Below, one piece after another: positions 1 to 6,157 of a stretch of 16,630 bases of DNA. A model generated the notes under the pieces. That model worked only from the letters and a program-made list of their open reading frames with translations, was not told the DNA's origin and did no database searches. This DNA comes from DASWVC01 sp036401335 (GTDB lineage Bacteria > Verrucomicrobiota > Verrucomicrobiia > Chthoniobacterales > JAFAMB01): assembly GCA_036401335.1 (NCBI GenBank), contig DASWVC010000337.1, positions 1-16,630 on the forward strand, given 5' to 3'. Made by a program: the position numbers and the translations under genes. The stretch's first letter is position 1. The number at the start of each line of letters is the position of its first letter.

Positions 1-387
1 GACGGCGCGCGCCGAGCCCAGACCATCGACCGTTGGATCTTCCAGGAGTTGCGGGTCAAGACCAACACCGCGGACCGGCCTGTCCAACAACTCTCCGGCG
101 GCAATCAGCAACGGGTGGTGCTGGCCAAATGGCTCGCGACCAACCCGCGCGTGCTGATCCTGGATTCGCCCACGGTGGGCGTCGACATTGGGGCTAAAGC
201 CGGGATTTTCCAGGCCGTCGATTTGCTTGCGGCCCGCGGCCTTGCCATCCTGCTGATCTCGGATGAGGTCGAAGAGGTTCTGTACCAAAGCCACCGTATC
301 CTGGTCATGCGCGCGGGACGGATTGTGGGGACGTACGATCCCCGGCGCGTCACCGAGCAAGAACTCCGGGAGGTTATCTATGCCTGA
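1..387 (+). CDS. Sugar ABC importer ATP-binding protein, C-terminal part (5' end outside window)
   Basis: The reading frame is open from base 1 and gives 128 residues, the end of the second nucleotide-binding domain of a duplicated RbsA/AraG/XylG-type ATPase, which powers pentose/hexose uptake at the inner membrane. The ABC signature appears as LSGGNQQ (about residues 35-41), followed by a Walker B strand LILDSPTVGVD and the GAK motif typical of the second domain of this family. The residue after the Walker B Asp, normally a catalytic Glu (LDEPT), is Ser. The family often has one weak ATPase site, so this need not mean loss of function, but it is notable. The stop overlaps the start of the next permease by 8 bases, so the subunits are probably translationally coupled. 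The substrate cannot be told from this fragment. Confidence 0.93.
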   Translation, partial: DGARRAQTIDRWIFQELRVKTNTADRPVQQLSGGNQQRVVLAKWLATNPRVLILDSPTVGVDIGAKAGIFQAVDLLAARGLAILLISDEVEEVLYQSHRILVMRAGRIVGTYDPRRVTEQELREVIYA

Positions 388-1357
388 CCACGAGCTTTCC
401 TATAAAGCAGCGTTTCGCCGCCACGACGTCCAGATCGCCGGCATTGTGGTCGTCATGGCCGTCCTGTTCTCGGTCCTTTCCCCGGGCTTTTTATCCACCG
501 GGAACCTGGTCAGCCTGCTGGAGAACTACTCCGTCATGGCGATCATGGCGGCGGGCCTCCTGGTGGTTCTCATCTCCGGTGGGATTGACATTTCGTTCGC
601 CGCCATCGCTGCAGTGAGCCAGTACCTGGTGGCGACCCTCCTGGTCCACTACGGCGGAAACTGGCTCGTGGCCTTTGGGTTGGCCGCCTTGTTCGGTGCC
701 CTGCTGGGCATCGTGAACGCCCTGCTCATTTATTACCTGAAGGCGCTCTCCGTGATCGTGACGATTTCCACGATGACGTTTTACTTCGCGATGCTCATGT
801 TCGTGACGGATGGCAAATCCCTCTACGATCTACCCGACTGGTTCACGGCGGACTTGTCGCTGGTCGGAATCCCTTTCCCGGTCGTGGTCGCCGCGATCGT
901 CCTCCTGGCAACCGTTTTTTTACTGAGCCGGCTCTCGATCGGCCGGCAGATCTACGGACTTGGAGGCAATCCCGAGGCCGCCAGGCGTGTGGGCTGCAAC
1001 CTCTTGGGCCTGCAGTGCTTCGTGTATGGCTATTCCGGCTTGATGGCCGGCATCGCCGGCCTGGTGCAGGCGCACCGGGTCGAAGAAGTGGTGCCCAGTG
1101 CCCTGATTGGCCGAGAACTTGACGTGCTCGCCGCGGTCGTGTTGGGCGGCGCCAGCCTGCTCGGCGGCATCGGCACCGTCAGCGGGACGGTCTTGGGCAT
1201 CGTGCTGTTGGCGATCCTGCAGAATGGCCTCACTTTGTTAGGCGTATCGTCTTATTCCTTCGGGTTCGTTACCGGCCTCGTTATCCTCCTTAGCGTAAGC
1301 GCCACGTCCTACGCCGCCAAGCGCCAGCAAAAAAGGAACGTCCGTCATGCCCACTGA
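380..1357 (+). CDS. Sugar ABC importer permease, RbsC-type (BPD_transp_2 family)
   Basis: The 325-residue product is an inner-membrane permease subunit of a ribose-type sugar importer. It is hydrophobic throughout, has the family's GGIDISFAA motif in the first half (usually GGIDLSVG), and near the C-terminus the GGASLLGGIGTVSGTVLG loop followed by NGLTLLGVSSYS, both diagnostic of RbsC/XylH/YtfT-like permeases. I chose the ATG at 380 because GGGAGG at 368-373 lies six bases upstream and the protein then starts at the usual place; the frame is open further upstream, but that part lies inside the ATPase gene. It overlaps the ATPase gene by 8 bases and the next permease by 11, so the three form one operon. 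A second, different permease follows, suggesting a heterodimeric channel as in YtfT/YjfF or LsrC/LsrD. Confidence 0.93.
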   Translation: MPDHELSYKAAFRRHDVQIAGIVVVMAVLFSVLSPGFLSTGNLVSLLENYSVMAIMAAGLLVVLISGGIDISFAAIAAVSQYLVATLLVHYGGNWLVAFGLAALFGALLGIVNALLIYYLKALSVIVTISTMTFYFAMLMFVTDGKSLYDLPDWFTADLSLVGIPFPVVVAAIVLLATVFLLSRLSIGRQIYGLGGNPEAARRVGCNLLGLQCFVYGYSGLMAGIAGLVQAHRVEEVVPSALIGRELDVLAAVVLGGASLLGGIGTVSGTVLGIVLLAILQNGLTLLGVSSYSFGFVTGLVILLSVSATSYAAKRQQKRNVRHAH

Positions 1358-2402
1358 AACCGCCACTGCCCCCGCCACGCCCGCCTCGCGGACCTCCTTA
1401 ATGGACTGGCTCGGGCGGGACCCGACCGTCACCATGCTCGGCGCGTTGATCGTGTTGGCCGTAATCTTCTTCGGCGCGCTGGCCCCTTCGCGTTTCCTGG
1501 CGGGGGAGACGCTTCGCGCCATGGCTTTCCAGATGCCCGAACTCGGGATCCTGGCGCTGGCCATGATGATCCCTCTCATGAGCGGCGGGCTGAACCTGGC
1601 GATCATCGCGACAGCCAACCTTTCGGCGCTGGTCATGGCGGCCATTCTCACCAGGATGCTTGGTCCCACCAGCCCGCCACAAGCTGTCGCCGGAGTCATC
1701 GCGCTCGCCTTGGCGGCGGGGTTCATTGCGGCTCTGCTGATCGGGCTGATCACGGGAATGATCGTGGCGTTTCTGGGCGTGCACCCGATCCTGGTGACCC
1801 TCGGCACCATGACGGCCGTCAAAGGGATCGCGGTCTACGCCACCAACGGCGGGGTCATCGGCGGTTTCCCGCCGGCGATCCTGTTCTTGGGCAACGGCAC
1901 GCTGCTCGGGGTTCCGGTGCCGATGCTCCTGTTTGTCCTTTGCGCCATCGTGGTGGCGGTGATTATGAGCCACGCGCCATTCGGGGTGGCCGTGCGCCTG
2001 ATCGGTTCTAACGAGAAAGCCACCCGTTACTCGGGCGTGGCCACCGACTGGATGCTGGTGGGCGTGTACGTCGCGTCAAGCCTGCTCTGCTGGGTGGCAG
2101 CCGTGGTCATGATGGCCCGCTTTAACTCCGCGCGCGCCGGCTACGCAGAATCCTACCTGCTCATCACGATTCTGGCGGCGGTGCTCGGCGGTGTGGATCC
2201 CAACGGCGGCTTTGGCAAGGTGCTGGGGCTATTTCTGTCACTCATCCTGCTTCAGATCATCTCGACCGGGTTCAACCTGCTGGGTTTTAGCCCGCACCTG
2301 ACTGAAGCCATCTGGGGCGCTACCATGATCCTGGCCATCGCCGCCGCGCTGGTGCGCGATCGCTGGGTGGCGCGCCTCTGGTTGCGGAAAACCCTGAAGT
2401 GA
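1347..2402 (+). CDS. Second sugar ABC importer permease (BPD_transp_2 family)
   Basis: This 351-residue polytopic membrane protein belongs to the same family as its upstream neighbour and is probably its partner in a heterodimeric channel. Family marks are the GGLNLAIIATANLSAL segment after the first helices (equivalent to GGIDLSVG), the cytoplasmic coupling region around VRLIGSNEKATRYSGV, and the C-terminal GGVDPNGGFGKVLGL loop followed by STGFNLLGFSPHL. The ATG at 1347 is preceded by AAAAGGA at 1331-1337 and overlaps the upstream gene by 11 bases. The first 30 residues are rich in Thr, Pro and Ala and lie before the first helix, which is longer than usual but plausible. Substrate is unknown; the order ATPase, permease, permease, binding protein occurs in several sugar importers, including LsrACDB. 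Confidence 0.92.
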   Translation: MPTETATAPATPASRTSLMDWLGRDPTVTMLGALIVLAVIFFGALAPSRFLAGETLRAMAFQMPELGILALAMMIPLMSGGLNLAIIATANLSALVMAAILTRMLGPTSPPQAVAGVIALALAAGFIAALLIGLITGMIVAFLGVHPILVTLGTMTAVKGIAVYATNGGVIGGFPPAILFLGNGTLLGVPVPMLLFVLCAIVVAVIMSHAPFGVAVRLIGSNEKATRYSGVATDWMLVGVYVASSLLCWVAAVVMMARFNSARAGYAESYLLITILAAVLGGVDPNGGFGKVLGLFLSLILLQIISTGFNLLGFSPHLTEAIWGATMILAIAAALVRDRWVARLWLRKTLK

Positions 2403-2416
2403 TTTCCATGCTCAGC

Positions 2417-2481
2417 CGGTTTGCCTTCCGTCCAAAGACCGACGTGAGATCACGCCCACCTGCCCACGATGAAGCAAACCG
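2417..2481. repeat. Nested inverted repeats between permease and binding-protein genes
   Basis: CGGTTTGC at 2417-2424 is exactly complementary to GCAAACCG at 2474-2481, and inside it CGTGA/TCACG (2443-2447 and 2450-2454, two-base loop) forms a second hairpin. It sits in the intercistronic gap just after the second permease stop. Such structures can set relative expression of permease and binding protein in importer operons, but no T-tract follows. The long span of the outer arms makes chance pairing possible. Confidence 0.28.
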
Positions 2482-2572
2482 ATTGACCGTACCGGGGTGC
2501 CGGCCCCCATTCTCTCGCCAATCATTTTATTAAAAGGCGTCGGGGACAATCGAATTGCCCGCAGCTTCTGAA

Positions 2573-2827
2573 ATGAAAAGCATAGTCTTGCTCGCAGGTT
2601 TGCTCGTGGCCGTGACCCCGCCTTGCAGCGTCTCCGCGCAAAACACGAAGAAGCACAAGATTGGAGCACTGACAAAAAGCCTGGCGAACCCCTACTTCCT
2701 CCGGATGAAGCAGGGGTACGATTACGCGCAGAAGAAAATCGGCGTGGAGTTGGTGTTCGACAGCACCCCGCCGGAAGAAGCGGACGTGGAACAACTTAAC
2801 ATCCGGCAAAGCTGGTTAGCGGAAGGC
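2573..2827 (+). pseudogene. Truncated sugar-binding protein of the ABC importer
   Basis: The first 85 codons encode an RbsB-type periplasmic sugar-binding protein (Peripla_BP_4 fold). There is a signal peptide (residues 1-22, hydrophobic stretch IVLLAGLLVAV, likely cleavage after SVSA), then the first beta strand and helix of the binding fold (KIGALTKSLANPYFLRMKQG, then LGV-like IGVELVFDSTPPEEADVEQ) and the next helix ending WLAEG. Family members run about 300-340 residues, and here similarity stops near base 2827. The frame stays open to 3214, but that part is antisense to the permease gene and does not resemble a binding protein. The ATG at 2573 puts a good signal peptide at the N-terminus; a TTG at 2555 is also in frame. 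Truncation by rearrangement or an assembly join are both possible. If real, the importer lacks this binding protein unless another copy exists. Confidence 0.8.
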
Positions 2828-2890
2828 ACGATTCATGACCAGGGCGGAAAGGGGGTCCTACAAACTGCACCCTTGCCAGAGCCAACCGCG

Positions 2891-4234
2891 TCACGGCATC
2901 ACGGCCGCGTCGGTGCGGCTAGGTTGCTCCTGTTCCGGTTCCCGGCTGCGCAGGATGTGGTACAAAAGGATCGCCCCGAATGTCGCCGTGCCGATGCCGC
3001 CCAGCGTGAAACTGCCGATCTTCAGCGTGAGATCGCCGGCGCCGGCGGTCAAGGCGACGGCTGCGGTGACGAGGTTTCGCGCCTTGGAAAAATCGACCCG
3101 GTTGAGCACCCAGATGCGTGCGCCGGTCGCCGCAATCAACCCGAACACCACGATCGCAACTCCACCAATGACCGGGACCGGCAGGGTCAGGATCAGCGCT
3201 CCGAACTTAGGTGAGAATCCGAGCAGCAGCGCAACAAAGGCCGCCACCACGAAGACCAGGGTCGAGTAGATGCGGGTGACCGCCATTACCCCCATGTTTT
3301 CGGCGTAGGTCGTGACGCCGGTGCCGCCGCCGAGGGCGGATACAATCGTGGCCAGGCCGTCCGCGATGAAAGCCATGCCGATGAACGGGTTGAAATCACG
3401 GCCGGTCATGGCCGAAAGCGCTTTCAGGTGGCCGAGGTTTTCCGCTACCAGGATCACGGCAACCGGAGCAACGAGGCCGATGGCTGAGGCCGTGAAAACC
3501 GGCGTCGTGAACTTTGGCCAACCAAACCAGGCGGCCGTGGCCAACCCCGAAAAGTCAATCGGTTTGCCCAGTCCCAACCCCTGTGCGCCCACAAGGTAAA
3601 TGAAGTACCCGAAAAGCGCGCCCAGAAGAATCGGCAACCGGCGGGCGGTGCCCCGCCCGTTAACGGCAATCAGTGCCACCGCCAGTACGGTTAGCAAACC
3701 CACGAGCGAGGCAAACGGAGTTCCCGAAATATTTTTCACGGCTACCGGCGCGAGGTTCAAGCCGATGGCCGCGACAATCGAGCCGGTCACGACCGGCGGC
3801 ATGACAGCCTCTACCCACGCGGAACCCGAAACGTGCACCACCAGACCGATGACGGCATAAAGCAGGCCGGCAGCCAGAATGCCTCCGAGGGCCACCGGCG
3901 TGTTCGGGTTCGGCCCGGTACCGGAGTAGGCGCTCGCCGCGATGACCACCGCGATAAACGCAAAACTCGAACCGAGGTAGCTCGGCAGCCGTCCCCTGGT
4001 GAGGACGAAAAAAATCAAGGTTCCAACCCCGGAGAAAAAGACCGTCGTGTTAGGATCAAAGCCCATCAGGATCGGCGCGAGCGCGGTCGAGCCAAACATC
4101 GCGATGACGTGTTGGAGCCCCATGACAACGGTCTGCGGCCACGACAACCGCTCATCGGGCGCGATGTCGCCAGAAGTTTTCAGCTTCCAACGTGGAAAAA
4201 ATGAATCCGCTTGCGGGTCTCGAAGCATGCCCAT
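2891..4234 (-). CDS. rutG: RutG-like pyrimidine (uracil/thymine) permease, NCS2 family
   Basis: This 447-residue inner-membrane proton symporter of the nucleobase/ascorbate (NCS2) family closely follows my recollection of E. coli RutG (about 442 residues). Shared marks are the N-terminal FPRWKLK and APDERL, QHVIAMFGSTALAPILMG (residues 41-58), PSYLGSSFAF (84-93), and the two substrate/proton glutamates at VAEN (E265) and YAEN (E312), equivalent to E241 and E290 of UraA. The end, GGIGTATFGAILL (412-424), also fits RutG. I chose the ATG at 4234; an in-frame ATG at 4228 would shorten it by two residues, and no clear ribosome site precedes either. No other rut (pyrimidine-ring-cleavage) gene is in the window, so it probably serves salvage uptake. 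It converges on the truncated binding-protein gene, with only about 60 bases between. Confidence 0.93.
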   Translation of the reverse strand: MGMLRDPQADSFFPRWKLKTSGDIAPDERLSWPQTVVMGLQHVIAMFGSTALAPILMGFDPNTTVFFSGVGTLIFFVLTRGRLPSYLGSSFAFIAVVIAASAYSGTGPNPNTPVALGGILAAGLLYAVIGLVVHVSGSAWVEAVMPPVVTGSIVAAIGLNLAPVAVKNISGTPFASLVGLLTVLAVALIAVNGRGTARRLPILLGALFGYFIYLVGAQGLGLGKPIDFSGLATAAWFGWPKFTTPVFTASAIGLVAPVAVILVAENLGHLKALSAMTGRDFNPFIGMAFIADGLATIVSALGGGTGVTTYAENMGVMAVTRIYSTLVFVVAAFVALLLGFSPKFGALILTLPVPVIGGVAIVVFGLIAATGARIWVLNRVDFSKARNLVTAAVALTAGAGDLTLKIGSFTLGGIGTATFGAILLYHILRSREPEQEQPSRTDAAVMP

Positions 4235-4289
4235 CTAACTGTCATTGACGGAGCAGGTTGCCGAGCCCTTTTTTTGGAACCTCAGCCCT

Positions 4290-4333
4290 CCGCGCGGCAG
4301 CGGACACGACGGTCGAGCCGCGCGGGCGTTTTT
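4290..4333 (+). terminator. Strong hairpin with T-tract, plus-strand orientation
   Basis: CCGCGCGGC (4290-4298) and GCCGCGCGG (4317-4325) form a perfect 9-bp GC stem with an 18-base loop, followed after three bases by TTTTTG at 4329-4334. The T-tract is on the plus strand, although both flanking genes are on the minus strand. On the minus strand the same hairpin follows the OmpA-like gene but is not followed by a U-tract. It may still end the minus-strand operon imperfectly, or block antisense transcription into it. Confidence 0.5.
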
Positions 4334-4347
4334 GTTGGCCGCAGCGC

Positions 4348-5220
4348 CTATGGCAGCACCGCCCAGACTTCCACGATCCTGTTTTTGGCAAACTCCCTCT
4401 GGTCGAAAAGGTCGGTTCCCCCCATGGCGAACGGGTACATCACGTTGAGCACGCTGCATTTGTCGCGAAGGAACTCCAGGACGGCCTGTGCCCGCTCCTG
4501 GGAGAGTTGCTGGTTTCGAACGTCAACCCCCTGACGGTCGGCGTACCCGAGCACCACCAGCACGACCGCCGGATCTTCCAACAGCTTCTTTATCTGCGGC
4601 TGGGTAACTTGGTTTTGCGCTTGCGTCGCGTCTTCCGGGGAAAGTTTCACATTTGAAGTCTCGAAAGCGACGGTGAAAAGGCGCCCCATGCCGTGGGCTC
4701 GGTCCACCAACTCGTACGCACGGTCTTTCTGAGCTTGCGGGTAGGGAGACCGTTCGATGCGCCGCAGGATCTCGCGGCGAACCGTGGCGATTTCGGGATT
4801 GGATGTGTCGAAGTTAAGGGCGCCGGTCGCGCTGGCCGAAGGCGATACGACCGCGGCAGGCGTCGGTTCTGGGGCGGCGGAGGGCACCGGCGTGGGCGTG
4901 GACGTACCTGCGGGAGTGGCGGAAGGCGGTGGGGTCAAAAGGGTGGGCGACGCCGACGGCCCGGCGTCGACGATCACGACGCGACGATCGGAGGGCGAGA
5001 GCACCGTCCACAGAATGGCGCCAACGGCCAGCAACAGCACCGCTCCCACCCCGAGAAGAGCAAACAGGGTGTAGGGTGCAGCCTTTTTGGACCCAAACGG
5101 TTCCAGCGGCGAGCCGCACTCCGGACAGCGGAAGTCCTTTGTGACAACCGTGATCTTCTCGTTCCGGTAAGCAAGTTTGCACCCGGAATAGTTTGTACAC
5201 TTGCCGACGCGTCCAGCCAT
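4348..5220 (-). CDS. Zinc-ribbon / single-TM / OmpA-domain envelope protein
   Basis: The 290-residue product has four visible parts. An N-terminal zinc ribbon has cysteines C8, C14, C32 and C35 (the last pair in RCPECG). One transmembrane helix covers about residues 49-73. A Pro/Thr/Ser/Ala-rich linker spans about 85-132. A C-terminal OmpA-like domain (about 180-290) keeps the peptidoglycan-binding pair D228 and R243, 15 residues apart as in OmpA, within the pattern GYAD...N..LS..RA, and ends in NRIVEV. Expected topology is ribbon in the cytoplasm and OmpA domain in the periplasm. The ATG at 5220 lies right before the ribbon; upstream in-frame codons do not look like protein. It is third in a minus-strand cluster, 88 bases after the kinase-like gene. 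It is probably a cell-wall-anchored sensor or scaffold; the function is not known. Confidence 0.85.
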   Translation of the reverse strand: MAGRVGKCTNYSGCKLAYRNEKITVVTKDFRCPECGSPLEPFGSKKAAPYTLFALLGVGAVLLLAVGAILWTVLSPSDRRVVIVDAGPSASPTLLTPPPSATPAGTSTPTPVPSAAPEPTPAAVVSPSASATGALNFDTSNPEIATVRREILRRIERSPYPQAQKDRAYELVDRAHGMGRLFTVAFETSNVKLSPEDATQAQNQVTQPQIKKLLEDPAVVLVVLGYADRQGVDVRNQQLSQERAQAVLEFLRDKCSVLNVMYPFAMGGTDLFDQREFAKNRIVEVWAVLP

Positions 5221-5291
5221 AAAGAACCTGCGCTTGTATAACGACCAGGGCGAGACCGGGTCAATTCTGAAGGCAGGGAACCTTTGTTTAA

Positions 5292-5314
5292 CCGTAGAGC
5301 TAAGGGGGCTACGG
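5292..5314 (-). terminator. Hairpin spanning the pseudokinase stop codon
   Basis: On the minus strand CCGTAG (containing the TAG stop of the kinase-like gene) pairs with CTACGG across an 11-base loop, followed by TTAAAC. The stem is short and the T-tract poor, so it is more likely an attenuator or RNA-processing site between the kinase-like and OmpA-like genes than a full terminator. Confidence 0.3.
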
Positions 5315-6157
5315 CACGTCCGGGCGTACCCCGCCGAGCCGGCGCGCCAGTTCTCCGACCGTCCGGGGACCTCCGGCGGGCTCACGTACCAGGCAGGCCG
5401 CCACCGTTTCTTCCCACGCCGGCGCGATCGCCTGGCCGCTGATGCCGAGCGCCGTGCGCCGTTGACTTATGGACGGAACAGCTTCCTTTTTCCCAGAGCC
5501 AGGATCACCGCCAGCTCCAAAAGCCGCCGTGCCCGTCAGCAGTTCGTAAACGGTAGCGGCCACCCCGAACACGTCGTCGCTGACGGCTGGTTCTTGAACG
5601 GCCGGGCCGTTGCCGCTCCCCGCCCCACCCTCCCCCGGCCACCCGGAGCCCAACCGGCACAGCCACTTTTTGATCTGCCCGGCCAGCCCGAAACCGGTCA
5701 GCTTCAAGCGTCCGCCGGTATCGATCAGCAAATTGTCCGGCCGGAGTCCGCCGTGCACCAGGTTTCTCTCCAGGTGCGCATACTCCAGCGCGCCGCACAG
5801 GGAGGGCAACCAGCCGGCGAGGTCGCCGGGTTCGAAAACACCCTGAGGTTGTTCCCCGCGCAACTGCGTCATGGTCTTGCCTTCGACAAACTCCAGCACC
5901 ACCCCGGCAATGTCGCCGGCGACCACAAACTCGTGGGTCCGGGCGATGTGGCGGTGCACGAGTCCACTGCTGCGGTGCGTGGTGTCCTTCAACTCGGCCA
6001 AAGCTTGGGGGTGCCGGCTGATCACTGCGGGCAGCAGTTTCAAAACTACCTTTCGCTTCCGCTGGCGATCCTCCGCCAACCAGACCCCGCCCTCATCGCC
6101 GCTGCCCAGAACAGACTGAAGGATGAAGCGGTCGCCGAAGCTGTCTCCCGCTTTCAT
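5309..6157 (-). CDS. Ser/Thr protein kinase-fold protein, predicted pseudokinase
   Basis: The 282 residues make a full eukaryotic-type kinase fold: glycine-rich loop LGSGDEGGVW (17-26), beta-3 lysine in VVLKLLP (K40), a candidate helix-C glutamate (E55), and a C-lobe ending with the PAWEETVAACL segment common in verrucomicrobial-style kinases. The two catalytic aspartates are gone: the HRD motif reads HGG (135-137, within LVHGGLRPDN) and the DFG motif reads GFG (155-157, within LKLTGFGLA). N142 and the helix-F region SDDVFG are kept. It should therefore not phosphorylate by the standard mechanism, but could bind nucleotide or act as an allosteric partner. There is no transmembrane segment. 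The start ATG at 6157 overlaps the methyltransferase stop as ATGA, so the two are translationally coupled. There is no frameshift or internal stop, which argues for selection, not decay. Confidence 0.88.
   Translation of the reverse strand: MKAGDSFGDRFILQSVLGSGDEGGVWLAEDRQRKRKVVLKLLPAVISRHPQALAELKDTTHRSSGLVHRHIARTHEFVVAGDIAGVVLEFVEGKTMTQLRGEQPQGVFEPGDLAGWLPSLCGALEYAHLERNLVHGGLRPDNLLIDTGGRLKLTGFGLAGQIKKWLCRLGSGWPGEGGAGSGNGPAVQEPAVSDDVFGVAATVYELLTGTAAFGAGGDPGSGKKEAVPSISQRRTALGISGQAIAPAWEETVAACLVREPAGGPRTVGELARRLGGVRPDVP

Noticed and set aside
1..2827. Identification as the autoinducer-2 importer LsrACDB
   Set aside because: Gene order agrees, but the binding-protein segment looks more like generic ribose-type proteins than LsrB, and no other lsr gene is visible.
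2828..3214. Continuation of the binding-protein frame to 3214
   Set aside because: This part is antisense to the end of the rutG-like gene and shows no binding-protein features, so I end the remnant near 2827.
3312..4238. Several plus-strand frames across the rutG-like gene
   Set aside because: They are rich in Arg, Pro, Thr and Ala and antisense to a full-length conserved permease; they reflect high GC.
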